A stretch of DNA of 64,000 nucleotides from Archaeoglobales archaeon (GTDB lineage Archaea; Halobacteriota; Archaeoglobi; Archaeoglobales; Archaeoglobaceae): NCBI GenBank assembly GCA_030055525.1, contig JASFYJ010000005.1:1-64000 (forward strand), given 5' to 3'. The translations under genes were made by a program, and so were the position numbers. Below the pieces are notes generated by a model that saw nothing but the letters and a program-made list of their open reading frames with translations, was not told the origin of the DNA and made no database searches. Shown here piece by piece: positions 1 to 8,702 of this stretch; positions within the stretch are counted from its first letter, which is position 1, and each line of letters opens with the position of its first letter.

Positions 1-2
1 TT

Positions 3-230
3 AAAGATCAGCATTCTATGGTTGGAGCTTCGAAGGCGCTTGAGGATATAAGGAGGCATAGAGGATGGAGTTTGAGGGAGCTCAACGAGGAGTTGGAGAG
101 GAGGAGAAGTGTTCTGGAGTTTATGGTTTCAAATGGTATTAGAAGTTTTAAAGAAGTTTCTACAGCAATCCATATGTACCAGGTAAATCCAGACCGAGCT
201 TTAAGGTACTTGGGTGTTCAAGAACGCTAA
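3..230 (+). CDS. Type II/IV secretion (FlaI/TadA/GspE-like) ATPase, C-terminal fragment
   Basis: The reading frame is open from the left edge of the window and ends at TAA 228-230, so only the last 75 or so residues are present. The fragment carries no P-loop. Its pattern, SLRELNEELERRRSVLEFMV followed by a NGIRSFKEV block and a short helical tail, matches what is known of the extreme C-terminus of archaeal type II/IV secretion ATPases that drive archaella or type IV pili. An ATG at 18 exists but is probably internal, because the frame continues upstream of it. The assignment is by family resemblance; the upstream sequence would settle it. Confidence 0.6.
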   Translation, partial: KDQHSMVGASKALEDIRRHRGWSLRELNEELERRRSVLEFMVSNGIRSFKEVSTAIHMYQVNPDRALRYLGVQER

Positions 231-423
231 AAATTTTAATTTTTTGTTGAATTTTTTTGAATTTTTCGAAAGTTCAAATACGTTGTAAAAGTTGTGATTG
301 TGGGTTTTGGAATATTTGGAAGATTGATACGCTATGAAAATTTTATAGCTTAACTTAAAAAATGATGCTGGATTTGAGGTTTATGGAAGCCGATTAAAAC
401 GCGTTTTTTGCCTTTTATGGGCA

Positions 424-438
424 AAAAATTTATATAAG
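424..438 (+). promoter_or_regulatory. TATA box of the histone gene
   Basis: The stretch AAAAATTTATATAAGG is a textbook archaeal TATA element. It predicts transcription starting about 25 nt downstream, near 460, leaving a short leader that contains the GGAGG ribosome binding site before ATG 493. This is inference from sequence only. Confidence 0.6.
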
Positions 439-492
439 GGTTCTTTACAAAATTCTATTGTGTAGATAAAAAATTTGAGGAGGAATGAGAGG

Positions 493-696
493 ATGGAAAT
501 TCCACTTGCTCCTGTTGAAAGACTGCTCAGGAAAGCTGGAGCGCTTAGGGTTAGTGAAGATGCCAAAGTAGAGTTGGCAAAAGCTATTGAGGATTATGCA
601 ATAAAGGTTGGTAGAATTGCCGCAAACCTTGCGAAAAATGCTGGAAGAAAAACTGTAAAGGTGGAGGATATTAAAGAGGCTGCAAAACAGCTTTAA
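493..696 (+). CDS. Archaeal histone (HMf family)
   Basis: A 67-residue histone-fold protein that dimerises and wraps DNA in nucleosome-like particles. The whole protein is one histone fold: the N-terminal PLAPVERLLRKAGA segment, the central helix with AKAIEDYAIKVGRIAANLAKNAGRK split around it, and the C-terminal KTVKVEDIKEAAK strand/helix typical of HMf proteins. No tail is present. ATG 493 is chosen because a GAGGAGGAATGAGAGG leader sits directly upstream and archaeal histones begin MxxPLAPVER; a TTG at 475 would add six unusual residues. A strong TATA box at 424-438 suits a highly expressed gene. It converges on priL, with only 5 bp between the stop codons. Confidence 0.93.
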   Translation: MEIPLAPVERLLRKAGALRVSEDAKVELAKAIEDYAIKVGRIAANLAKNAGRKTVKVEDIKEAAKQL

Positions 697-701
697 ATTT
701 T

Positions 702-1814
702 TTAATTTTGGGATTTATTTGCATCCTTTGAAATTAACCTTTGCTTTTTGCAATTTCTGTAGTAAACGAGTGGATGAGACACTTTGCAGTTAGCGACGCA
801 GTTATGATACGTCCTCATCGTATCGCAAGACGGTGCAGTATATTCTACACTTTTTCCCCTTTCACCAGCTATATGTTCCACTTGGTATCTCGTTTTTTCC
901 TCATCGAAATCTGGGGCTTTTTTGAATAATTCAATTATCTCATCCACTTTCATTCCAATGTTTATTAAAAAGCTCGTTATTGCAAATCTTGCAGTATGTG
1001 GAACGTTCATTCCATTCTGTAGTTGTATGAGTATCTCTTTCATGCATGGTGGAAGACAATCAAGATCCACCTTACCAAGATCTAGCTTGATATCCTTTCT
1101 TTCTATTTTTCGAGCTAGTTCAGGAACTTCAAATAGAATTGGAACTTTTTCAGAAAATCTGAGCCTTAGAATTTCAACTATTATCCTCTCAACTTCTCTC
1201 CTTGTGGACTCAACGTAGCCACCTTTGAGAGATCTGTTTAATAGCCTCCATTCTGGAGCTCTTATCCTTGAAGAAGCTTTTATGTAACCTGCGACGCTAA
1301 CATTCCAGCCTTTAACTTTTATACCACACTCGGAGGCTACAAGTCTCACGACTTCATCACTTTCTTTTTTTAAAATTTCTCCGTAAAAATTTGCTTCGCT
1401 GACAGCAAATCTTATTCTTGCCCAGTCTTCGATTTGAGAGGCTATAGTTCTCATGGCTATATAACGAAGTACAGAAATCTTCGCTTGTGTTTTGTACTTC
1501 ACAACAATTTCGTTTGCAAGCTTAAAACTACAATTTGAAAAGCATTTCATACAGAATTTGCAGTTGTTATAGTTTCCTATAGCAGAACACTTAACGCATG
1601 GCTCATCGCAATCTTTGCAGATAATGTCCGATTCCAGATAAGATCTTTCAATCTTCTTACCGTCTATTGATGCAAGGACAATCTCTTTTGCTTCCTCTAA
1701 AACGTTCGGAAATTTTTTTATCTCTTTTTCGAAATTGATGTCTGAAAAAACTTCTCTGGATGCTCTTAAAAATGGGTACCTTGTTAAAATTGGAAGAAGG
1801 GGTAAAAAACTCAT
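702..1814 (-). CDS. priL: DNA primase large subunit PriL, with an extra cysteine-rich segment
   Basis: The 370-residue regulatory subunit of the archaeal/eukaryotic-type replicative primase; it partners PriS, which is not in the window. The N-terminus (LTRYPFLRASREV) and the C-terminal iron-sulfur domain are recognisable: cysteines in CLPPCMK, PSCDTMRTYHNC and ANCKVSHPLVYY fit the four ligands of the known [4Fe-4S] cluster. Unusually, residues 66-95 carry eight further cysteines, spaced CX2CX3CX2C then CX2CX2CX3C; the second quartet has ferredoxin spacing. I do not recall such a segment as a standard part of PriL. The start overlaps the stop of the PCNA gene by 4 bp (ATGA), so the two are co-transcribed and probably translationally coupled. 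Confidence 0.9.
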   Translation of the reverse strand: MSFLPLLPILTRYPFLRASREVFSDINFEKEIKKFPNVLEEAKEIVLASIDGKKIERSYLESDIICKDCDEPCVKCSAIGNYNNCKFCMKCFSNCSFKLANEIVVKYKTQAKISVLRYIAMRTIASQIEDWARIRFAVSEANFYGEILKKESDEVVRLVASECGIKVKGWNVSVAGYIKASSRIRAPEWRLLNRSLKGGYVESTRREVERIIVEILRLRFSEKVPILFEVPELARKIERKDIKLDLGKVDLDCLPPCMKEILIQLQNGMNVPHTARFAITSFLINIGMKVDEIIELFKKAPDFDEEKTRYQVEHIAGERGKSVEYTAPSCDTMRTYHNCVANCKVSHPLVYYRNCKKQRLISKDANKSQN

Positions 1815-2548
1815 TCAGCTTCGATACGGGGAGCAAGTATGTATTCAACTTTTGCTTTACCTCCTGCTAGGTCGAATAGTAGCCTTACAGGATAGTTCGT
1901 TCCAAGCCTTATGGTGAGTAGATCCCCACTTCCAGCTATAGTGCAAAATTCTTTGAGATATTCAACACTAAACATACTCTTAGCTTCTCCTCCATTGAAT
2001 TCTATCAGCTCCGCTCCACTAAGATTAAAAACAAGCTTGTCAACATCGCCCTTGGCCTCTATCTTGAAGCCAGTTTTATCTGAGCTGAATACGACATGAT
2101 CGCTTATCTTTTCGGCTGCGCTTATTGCCTTCTTGAACTCACCGGCATCCATCACAACCTTCACGGGAAGCTCAAGCTCCGGTATTTTAGGTTCTTTTTT
2201 TATCGCAGAAGGATCTATGAGGGACACAGTATACTCAACACTACCGAATTTTACCTTCAAAGTACTTTCATCGGCTATCATCAGTTCTACAAGATCTTTT
2301 GGTTTTATTGATTTGCTGATGTCGAATATTCTGTTCATATCCACTCCTATAGTCTTTTCTCCATCGATTTTGTATGCTTCAAAGCTCTCTTTTGGCACAT
2401 CTACAATTACCATCGCAACGTTAGCGGGATCTACAGCTCTTGAATGCAATCCTTTTTCGAGAAAATGGATTCTCGCCTCACTAACAAGAACAACGATAGC
2501 TCTTGTGATCGTTCTCAGAATTTCACCAGCCATTATAACATCGATCAT
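1811..2548 (-). CDS. pcn: DNA polymerase sliding clamp (PCNA)
   Basis: A 245-residue PCNA; three copies form the ring that tethers polymerases, FEN1 and ligase to DNA. The N-terminal MIDVIMAGEILRTITRAI, the internal SRAVDPANVAMVIVDVP loop and the C-terminal YPVRLLFDLAGGKAKVEYIL followed by LAPRIE match archaeal clamps in length and order. ATG 2548 is preferred over an internal ATG at 2533: a TATA element at 2568-2578 lies about 25 nt upstream, which predicts a leaderless mRNA beginning at this codon, and no ribosome binding site is visible. It is the first gene of a pcn-priL replication operon. Confidence 0.93.
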   Translation of the reverse strand: MIDVIMAGEILRTITRAIVVLVSEARIHFLEKGLHSRAVDPANVAMVIVDVPKESFEAYKIDGEKTIGVDMNRIFDISKSIKPKDLVELMIADESTLKVKFGSVEYTVSLIDPSAIKKEPKIPELELPVKVVMDAGEFKKAISAAEKISDHVVFSSDKTGFKIEAKGDVDKLVFNLSGAELIEFNGGEAKSMFSVEYLKEFCTIAGSGDLLTIRLGTNYPVRLLFDLAGGKAKVEYILAPRIEAE

Positions 2549-2567
2549 CGCTTTTTTTAATTCCCGT

Positions 2568-2578
2568 AAATATTTAAT
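2568..2578 (-). promoter_or_regulatory. TATA box for pcn-priL
   Basis: Read on the minus strand the segment is TTAAATATTTA, centred about 25 nt before the PCNA start codon. That spacing fits a leaderless transcript. Confidence 0.5.
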
Positions 2579-2717
2579 TTTTTCTCAAGAGCGAGCATTC
2601 GCTTCATACGATCAATTATTTCATGTCAAAAATTCTTAAGAAATTAAAAAATAGTAATATCAGCGAAAAAGCGAAAAATCCTTATTTTAAAACTCACTGT
2701 CAGATTGAGGTGAAAGA

Positions 2718-5120
2718 ATGGCTATTGAATTTCGTAAAGGGGCATTAGTGATCGATGAAATGAGAAATGTAAGTATTAAAATTGGGGAAATCGTTGAAGA
2801 AGAGGAAGAATGGGCGCCAATGGGTCCAACACCTTTTCCACAGATCGAAACACTCCGAGACTGGGATTTCACTTTATTAAAGCGCTATAAACCATTCTAC
2901 GCTCCTTATTGCGACATGTGTTGTCTTTGCACTATGGGCAAATGCGATCTGACTGAGAATAAGCGGGGAGCTTGTGGGATTAACTTGGAAGCACAAACTG
3001 CAAGAATAGTAGACATCGCAGTTGCTATAGGTACTGCGTGCCATACAGGTCATGCAAGGCATATGCTTCACGATATAGAACACGTAACCGGCAAGAAGCT
3101 CGAAGAAATACCCGTAGACCTTGGCCCTGAGATAGCTGAAGTCGCTCCCCTAACGCAATTAATAACCGGCATCAAACCGAAAACACTTGCGGATTTAGAA
3201 AGAGCCCTAACTTACGTTGAGGAGCAGATCGTGCAGGTAATGGATGCGATCCATACTGGACAAGAGGGAAGTTATCTTGACTTCGAGTCAAAAGCTTTCC
3301 ATCTTGGAATGATGGATGCTCTTGGCAAAGAAATTGCTGATATTGCGCAAATTTGCGCATTCAATCTGCCAAAAGGCGAAAGCAATCAACCACTAATCGA
3401 GCTCGGTATGGGAGTTCTGGATAGAAATAAGGCAATCGTGCTAGTCATTGGTCATCATGCTCCGCCAGCTTTCAACATTGCTGATTACATAGAGCGAAAC
3501 AAGCTTAGCGATGAAGTTGAGCTTGCTGGAATCTGCTGCACAGCTCACGACATGACCAGATACTGGCCAAAGGCTAAGATAGCTGGATCGTTGGGTAGGC
3601 AACTTAAAGTTGTGAGATCTGGTTTAGCAGACATAATTGTAATCGATGAGCAGTGCATAAGGGCGGATATTCTCTATCATGCAGGCAAGCTCGGAATTCC
3701 AGTACTATGCACAAATGCAAAGGCGATGCATGCTTTGCCAGACATGACGAAGAAGGATCCGAAGGAAGTGATCAAATACCTGCTTGACGGAAATCCAGGG
3801 GCTGTTGTTCTTGATCCGCTTAAAGTTGGCGAGATTGCAGTTGAAGTTGCGAGAGCGAGGAGGAAGAAGAGAGGTGAAATAAAGCCTGTTCTGAACGAAG
3901 AGCAGTTCATGAACTACGTTAAATCGTGCACGCAATGTGGAAATTGTACCATTGCATGTCCACAGAAGATAAGAATTGGCGAAGCGATGAAGGCAGCAGA
4001 GAAAGGTAATAGAAAGGAGCTTGAAGAGAAATGGGATGTTTGTATAACCTGTGGAAGATGTGAACAGGTTTGCCCGAAGAAGATCCCGATCATCGATGTA
4101 TTCAACTATGCAGCATGGAACAGGATAATCAACGAGAAAGGTAAAGTAAGGAGAGGTAGAGGGCCTGTAAGAGATTCTGAAATTAGAAACGTTGGGGCTC
4201 CAATAGTTCTTGGAACGATTCCCGGAATAATAGCGGTTGTTGGTTGCAGTAATTATCCGAATGGAACTAAAGATGCTTATACGATCGTTAATGAGTTTGC
4301 TTCAAGAAATTACATAGTCGTTACAACTGGCTGCATGGCGATGGATTGCGGGCTTTACAAGGATGAAGAAGGCAAAACTGTTTATGAGAAGTATAGGGAC
4401 GATTTCGATGGTGGTTGCGTTACAAACCTTGGTAGCTGCGTGAGCAATGCTCATATCCATGGGGCAGCGATAAAGGTGGCAAGGATATTTGCTATGAGGA
4501 ACATAAGAGCGAACTTCGAGGAGATTGCAGACTACATCTTAAACAGAGTCGGCGCTTGCGGAGTTGCTTGGGGTGCTTACAGCCAGAAAGCTGCAAGCAT
4601 AGCTACCGGAGTTAACAGACTTGGAATTCCAGTAGTTGTTGGACCTCATGGGAGTAAATATCGCAGAGCCTTCTTAGGTAGACCATACAACGATGAAGAC
4701 TGGATGGTATATGATGTGAGAAGCGGACAAAAGGTGCGAATAGAGCCAGCGCCACAGGATCTGCTTGTAGCTGCTGAGACTATCGAAGAGGCGATTCCTC
4801 TAATTGCCAAGCTCTGCTTTAGACCAAACGACACAGATAAGGGAAGAGCTATAAAGTTAACACACTACATCGACCTAAGTCTGAAGTATTTGGGCAGAAT
4901 GCCAGACGACTGGCATCTGTATGTAAGAACGGAAACAGACTTACCATTGGCGAAGAGAGAAGAACTGCTTAAAGAGCTTGAAGAAAAACACGGTTGGAAG
5001 ATCGACTGGAGTAGGAAGAAGATCATTGAAGGACCAATAAGACCATATCATGCTGGATTTAACCCGACTTGCGTTGAGAGGTTGTTTAGAGAGGGATTTT
5101 CAAGTGTAGCGAAGAAGTGA
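2718..5120 (+). CDS. cdhA: Acetyl-CoA decarbonylase/synthase, alpha subunit (CO dehydrogenase)
   Basis: An 800-residue Ni-Fe-S subunit that interconverts CO and CO2 in the reductive acetyl-CoA (Wood-Ljungdahl) pathway, used by Archaeoglobales for C1 oxidation and acetyl-CoA synthesis. Visible landmarks are the N-terminal cysteine cluster [14 protein letters not shown] with GACG (B/D cluster ligands), two ferredoxin motifs [12 protein letters not shown] and [12 protein letters not shown] around residues 400-455, and later cysteines in [16 protein letters not shown] and [11 protein letters not shown] that fit C-cluster ligands. Length is normal for the family. A GAGGTGA ribosome binding site precedes ATG 2718. 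cdhB follows immediately; the beta, gamma and delta subunits are not here and must be encoded elsewhere. Confidence 0.95.
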   Translation: MAIEFRKGALVIDEMRNVSIKIGEIVEEEEEWAPMGPTPFPQIETLRDWDFTLLKRYKPFYAPYCDMCCLCTMGKCDLTENKRGACGINLEAQTARIVDIAVAIGTACHTGHARHMLHDIEHVTGKKLEEIPVDLGPEIAEVAPLTQLITGIKPKTLADLERALTYVEEQIVQVMDAIHTGQEGSYLDFESKAFHLGMMDALGKEIADIAQICAFNLPKGESNQPLIELGMGVLDRNKAIVLVIGHHAPPAFNIADYIERNKLSDEVELAGICCTAHDMTRYWPKAKIAGSLGRQLKVVRSGLADIIVIDEQCIRADILYHAGKLGIPVLCTNAKAMHALPDMTKKDPKEVIKYLLDGNPGAVVLDPLKVGEIAVEVARARRKKRGEIKPVLNEEQFMNYVKSCTQCGNCTIACPQKIRIGEAMKAAEKGNRKELEEKWDVCITCGRCEQVCPKKIPIIDVFNYAAWNRIINEKGKVRRGRGPVRDSEIRNVGAPIVLGTIPGIIAVVGCSNYPNGTKDAYTIVNEFASRNYIVVTTGCMAMDCGLYKDEEGKTVYEKYRDDFDGGCVTNLGSCVSNAHIHGAAIKVARIFAMRNIRANFEEIADYILNRVGACGVAWGAYSQKAASIATGVNRLGIPVVVGPHGSKYRRAFLGRPYNDEDWMVYDVRSGQKVRIEPAPQDLLVAAETIEEAIPLIAKLCFRPNDTDKGRAIKLTHYIDLSLKYLGRMPDDWHLYVRTETDLPLAKREELLKELEEKHGWKIDWSRKKIIEGPIRPYHAGFNPTCVERLFREGFSSVAKK

Positions 5121-5130
5121 GGTGGTGAAG

Positions 5131-5652
5131 ATGCCCAAAACAATTGAGCAACCTTTCGATGCTGCAAATATTCCTGGCCCGAAGATGGCAATGCTGCTTG
5201 AGAAGGGAAAGCCAGTTGCAATGGCATTAAAGAAGGCAAAACATCCTTTGCTGATCGTTGGCCCAGATATAACGCCAGCGATGATAGAAAGAGTGAAGAA
5301 GTTTGCCGAGAAGGGAATAACAGTAGTTGCAACCGGGAATGCAATAGGTAAACTTGCTAATTCAGGGATAAATGCGAAATACGCAGTATTGCATGAGCTT
5401 ACACAGTTTTTGCTTGATCCAAACTGGAAGGGATTTGATGGCAAGGGGAACTACGACGTTGTACTTATAATGGGCACAATTTATTATCACGGTTCGCAAA
5501 TGCTTGCAGCAATAAAGAACTTTGCACCACATATAAGAGCGATTTCAATAGATCGTTACTATCATCCAAATGCAGCAATGAGCTTTGGAAATCTCTGGAG
5601 AAAAGAAGAAGATTATCTAGCTTTACTTGACGAAATAGTAGCTGATCTTTAG
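5131..5652 (+). CDS. cdhB: Acetyl-CoA decarbonylase/synthase, epsilon subunit
   Basis: A 173-residue partner of CdhA in the alpha2-epsilon2 CO dehydrogenase component; the epsilon subunit has a nucleotide-binding-like fold with a suggested structural or electron-transfer role. The sequence shows the family pattern: the N-terminal [20 protein letters not shown], a Rossmann-like [12 protein letters not shown] segment, and a C-terminal [19 protein letters not shown] block. ATG 5131 is preferred to the GTGs at 5122 and 5125, which form the GAGGTGGTG ribosome binding site right after the cdhA stop. It forms a two-gene operon with cdhA. Confidence 0.92.
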   Translation: MPKTIEQPFDAANIPGPKMAMLLEKGKPVAMALKKAKHPLLIVGPDITPAMIERVKKFAEKGITVVATGNAIGKLANSGINAKYAVLHELTQFLLDPNWKGFDGKGNYDVVLIMGTIYYHGSQMLAAIKNFAPHIRAISIDRYYHPNAAMSFGNLWRKEEDYLALLDEIVADL

Positions 5653-5795
5653 ATTTTTCTCCAACTTTTTAATTTCAGATCTTTTTGAGTTTAAAACATC
5701 GAAAGATTTTAGATGACCTTCTTCCAAATTATAGGCGATTTTCAAGCCAAAACTTCGGTAGCTATTTTTAATTATAATACTCCTAGCTCAGTAAG

Positions 5796-5806
5796 GCTTA
5801 AATAAG
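5796..5806 (+). promoter_or_regulatory. Probable TATA box of the ATP synthase operon
   Basis: GCTTAAATAAG in the 207-bp gap between cdhB and atpH is the best TATA candidate, about 55-60 nt before ATG 5860. A second AT-rich stretch at 5764-5777 is an alternative. Confidence 0.3.
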
Positions 5807-5859
5807 GATACGATTACGCTTGAACGTTCGCTTTAGTTCATTAATTCCAGGTGATAACT

Positions 5860-6195
5860 ATGAATAAAACGGAGATACTTGAAAGGATTAAAAAGGCTGA
5901 AAATGAAGTTGAATTGAAAATCAAGGAGGCTGAGGAACAAAAGAAGAAAAAGATTTTAGAAGCTAAAACTTACGCAAGGAAACTCTTAGAAGATGCTGAA
6001 AACGAAGCTGCAAAGATAAAAGCAGAGACAATTGAGAAAGCCAAGATGGAAGTAGAAATAAAAAAAGAAGAGATCAGAAAATCGAAACTTCGGGAGATAG
6101 AGGATCTTGAAGTAAAAGGTAAGGAGAACGTATGGAAAGCAGTTGAATTTTTATATAAAGAGTTTCTAGGGATGGTCGACCATGCTAAAGCCTGA
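5860..6195 (+). CDS. atpH: A-type ATP synthase subunit H (peripheral stalk)
   Basis: A 111-residue, almost entirely charged coiled-coil protein. In A/V-type ATPases the short H (also called G) subunit pairs with subunit E to form the peripheral stalks linking the A3B3 head to subunit I. The sequence is a continuous Lys/Glu/Ala heptad-type helix (EILERIKKAENEVELKIKEA and onward) with a short C-terminal helical part. ATG 5860 is chosen because GGTGAT lies a few bases upstream; the GTG at 5851 is part of that site. It opens the operon and overlaps atpI by 14 bp. Confidence 0.8.
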   Translation: MNKTEILERIKKAENEVELKIKEAEEQKKKKILEAKTYARKLLEDAENEAAKIKAETIEKAKMEVEIKKEEIRKSKLREIEDLEVKGKENVWKAVEFLYKEFLGMVDHAKA

Positions 6196-8257
6196 AAGGA
6201 TGGTTAAGGTTTCGGTGGTTGGTCCTAGAGATCGTCTTGAGATCGTTTCTGATACTTTACATCGTTTGAACGTTCTCCACATTGAAGAACCAACAGAGTC
6301 TGATGCTTTTAAAATTGGTGAACCATTTGAAAAAGCTTCTAAAATATCCAGAAACTTGCTTCAGTTGAGAAGCTACATATCCTACCTTAAACTGGATCCA
6401 TCTAAGATTTTACCACACAAAAAATATAAATCAAAGGAAATTGAAGAGCAACTAAGCAAAAAACTTCAGGAGTATAATGAGGAGATAGGAAAAAGACTTG
6501 AACAGATAAAAGCACTCGAGGAAGAAACAAAAGCGTTAGATGAAGAGCTAAAAATCATCGAACCCTTGAAAGTTCTCAACGTCCCTCCAGCTCTTTTAAA
6601 AGGTTACAAGACGATAAAATGCTTCGTAGGATTTGTAAAATCTGATCCAAGAGAAGAAATTTCCAAGATTACGGATCTTTTTGACATCATTTTAGTAAAT
6701 TACGAGAAGGAGTTTGTGGTTGCAGTTTTCATAAAGTCTGAATTTGCAGATGAAGTTCTTAAGATTCTTCAAACCCTTGGATTCAGGGAGATCACCGTGC
6801 CAGATATCAGTGATTATGAAAGCAGAATTAAAGAGATAGAGGCCAAGAAGATTGAAATTAGCGAGAAAAGAAAGAAAATAGAGGAAGAAATAGAAGAGCT
6901 TAAGCTTAAGGAGTCTGAACTTTTGTTGGCTATAGAGGAATTTTTAAGTTCGGAGCTAGATAAGGCAGAGCTTCCTTTGAAAGCATTGGTTTCAAAGTAC
7001 ACTTTCGTCATCGTCGGATACGTTCCCGCAAAGAAGTTTGAGGAGTTTAAGAACAAGCTTGAAAGTACGGGAAAACTCGTTGTAGAAAAGTTAGATGAAG
7101 AGGATGATTCGGCACCAACTTTGCTAAACAATCCGCCATTTGTAAAAGACTTTGAGGTCTTATCTACAACCTACGCTGTTCCAAAGTACAAGGAGTTGGA
7201 TCCAACGTGGATAATGTCCATCTTCTTCACGATCTTCTTCGGGATGATGCTTGGGGATATGGGTTACGGGTTACTTGTTTTGGTCATGTCTCTATATCTA
7301 AAGAAAATATTCAAGACCGAAGGATGGCAAAGACTTCTTAACATAGGTGTATATTGTGGCATATCTTCTATCGTATTTGGTTTTATCTACGGTGAGTTCT
7401 TTGGTCCGTTTTTGGTTCCAGGCCATGAGGATGCAGGAGAAGTTCATTGGGCAGGAGAGTTCTTATCATCGCTCTATGCCTTTAACCACTATCATCCGAT
7501 CTTTGATAGAGTAGAAGAGTTTGGCGTTAAAGCTCTACTATTCGTAGTTCTATTGTTAGGGATGTTTAAGATCCTTTGGGGTTTCCTTTTGGGATTTTAC
7601 AATGTTTATGCGGAGCATGGATTAAAAGAGGCTATATTTGAAAAAGGATCTTGGTTCATAGGGGTACTTGGGTTGGCATTCATAATATTAGGTTTCAGCT
7701 ACAATCTGGGAATTTTCTCTTCGCCACCACCGCATGGGTTTGGATACATATTACCAGCACCTCCTGAAAATGCACCACCGTTACCAATTCCTGGACTAGT
7801 AGAAGGATGGGAACTTGGAGCTAACGATTTCTACAAGATCGCAGTGGTTTTACTTGTTGTGTGGTTTGTAATGTTCTTGAAGGCAGAGATACCTAAGATG
7901 GGTGTTTTTGGAGTATTTATGGTAGTTGAACTTATGACTTGGTTCGGTCAGATAATAAGCTATGCACGATTGCTTGCAATTGGCTTATCTTCAGTCTACA
8001 TAGCCTTCGTAATAAATTACGTGGTACCAAAGATAGTAGAGGTCATGATACCTGTAGAGATGTTAGTAACAGTTGTCGCGGTGATTATAATGGTGTTAGC
8101 TCATGCAGTGAACCTTTTGCTTGGAATTTTGGATCCAGGATTGCAGTCGCTTCGATTGCACTATGTAGAATTCTTTACGAAGTTCTTTGAAGGTGGTGGT
8201 AGAAAGTACGCTCCTTTTGGTAGAGTAAAGAAGTTTATCGAGGAGGGAGGTGAGTAG
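6182..8257 (+). CDS. atpI: A-type ATP synthase subunit I (a subunit, membrane stator)
   Basis: A 691-residue stator subunit carrying the two proton or sodium half-channels. Residues 1-340 or so are soluble, with long coiled coils (positions about 80-130 and 215-265); the C-terminal half has around eight membrane segments. The segment GQIISYARLLAIGLSS contains the conserved arginine that faces the ion-binding carboxylate of the rotor ring, and HAVNLLLGILDPGLQSLRLH is the usual final signature. It overlaps atpH upstream, and ATG of the first atpK copy follows 2 bp after its stop, consistent with tight operon coupling. Confidence 0.93.
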   Translation: MLKPERMVKVSVVGPRDRLEIVSDTLHRLNVLHIEEPTESDAFKIGEPFEKASKISRNLLQLRSYISYLKLDPSKILPHKKYKSKEIEEQLSKKLQEYNEEIGKRLEQIKALEEETKALDEELKIIEPLKVLNVPPALLKGYKTIKCFVGFVKSDPREEISKITDLFDIILVNYEKEFVVAVFIKSEFADEVLKILQTLGFREITVPDISDYESRIKEIEAKKIEISEKRKKIEEEIEELKLKESELLLAIEEFLSSELDKAELPLKALVSKYTFVIVGYVPAKKFEEFKNKLESTGKLVVEKLDEEDDSAPTLLNNPPFVKDFEVLSTTYAVPKYKELDPTWIMSIFFTIFFGMMLGDMGYGLLVLVMSLYLKKIFKTEGWQRLLNIGVYCGISSIVFGFIYGEFFGPFLVPGHEDAGEVHWAGEFLSSLYAFNHYHPIFDRVEEFGVKALLFVVLLLGMFKILWGFLLGFYNVYAEHGLKEAIFEKGSWFIGVLGLAFIILGFSYNLGIFSSPPPHGFGYILPAPPENAPPLPIPGLVEGWELGANDFYKIAVVLLVVWFVMFLKAEIPKMGVFGVFMVVELMTWFGQIISYARLLAIGLSSVYIAFVINYVVPKIVEVMIPVEMLVTVVAVIIMVLAHAVNLLLGILDPGLQSLRLHYVEFFTKFFEGGGRKYAPFGRVKKFIEEGGE

Positions 8258-8512
8258 AGATGGTTGAGGCTTTGATAGGAGATGAAGCATTTATAAGGGG
8301 ATGCGCAGCGATAGGTGCAAGCTTAGCAGTAGGACTTAGCGGTATAGGTGCTGGAATTGCCGAAAGTGGAATTGGTGCTGCAGCTGTTGGAGCTACGGCT
8401 GAAGACAGAGAATTCTTTGGACTTGGAATTCTGTTCACAGTCATTCCGGAGACGATAGTTATCTTCGGCCTAGTAGTAAGCTTCATGCTGATATTCGCGA
8501 TGTGATGATGGG
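8245..8512 (+). repeat. 268-bp perfect direct repeat, copy 1 (contains atpK)
   Basis: Base-by-base comparison shows that 8245-8512 is identical to 8694-8961, an offset of 449 bp. The repeat starts in the ribosome binding site (GGGAGGTGAGTAGAG) and ends 7 bp past the stop codon of atpK, so a complete translation unit is duplicated. Confidence 0.97.
8260..8505 (+). CDS. atpK: A-type ATP synthase proteolipid subunit K (c subunit), copy 1
   Basis: An 81-residue, two-helix membrane protein that forms the rotor ring. Helix 1 runs through the Gly/Ala-rich ASLAVGLSGIGAGIAESG; the polar loop is TAEDREFFG; helix 2 contains PETIVIFGLVVSF, whose glutamate is the expected ion-binding carboxylate. A second glutamate sits in helix 1 (AES) at the position where many sodium-type c subunits have Gln. 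The gene and its ribosome binding site are duplicated exactly at 8709-8954. The stop overlaps the start of the next small ORF (TGATG). Confidence 0.93.
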   Translation: MVEALIGDEAFIRGCAAIGASLAVGLSGIGAGIAESGIGAAAVGATAEDREFFGLGILFTVIPETIVIFGLVVSFMLIFAM

Positions 8513-8702
8513 CGAGAAATTTGTACTAAAGCTTGCGGAGAAATTGGGTAGCGAAAAAAACGTAGAGAGATTCTTAAAGTACTACTGGATAATATCAACT
8601 CTTAGACTTGCGCTTGGGGCTAGCATAGCAATATTAATTTTAATTTTTGGTTATAAATTTGCAGACACTGTAAGGTGGGCAGAATTACTGTTGGGGAGGT
8701 GA
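8505..8702 (+). CDS. Small membrane protein between the two proteolipid genes
   Basis: A 65-residue ORF not recognised as any named ATP synthase subunit. It has a charged N-terminal amphipathic stretch (about residues 1-25), one clear membrane segment (LALGASIAILILIFGYKFA, about residues 36-54) and a short C-terminal tail. ATG 8505 shares its first base with the TGA of atpK copy 1, and it ends 6 bp before the start codon of copy 2, so translation is probably coupled throughout. The position implies a role in rotor assembly or regulation, but that is inference from context. Loss of one repeat by recombination would delete it. Confidence 0.65.
   Translation: MMGEKFVLKLAEKLGSEKNVERFLKYYWIISTLRLALGASIAILILIFGYKFADTVRWAELLLGR

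Noticed and set aside
475..492. Upstream TTG start extending the histone by six residues (MRRNER).
   Set aside because: These codons coincide with the GGAGG-type ribosome binding site, and archaeal histones start at the MExPLAPVER position.
5653..5859. 30-codon ORF and possible small RNA in the gap between cdhB and atpH.
   Set aside because: No ribosome binding site, no box motifs and no stable stem; treated as the atp promoter region.
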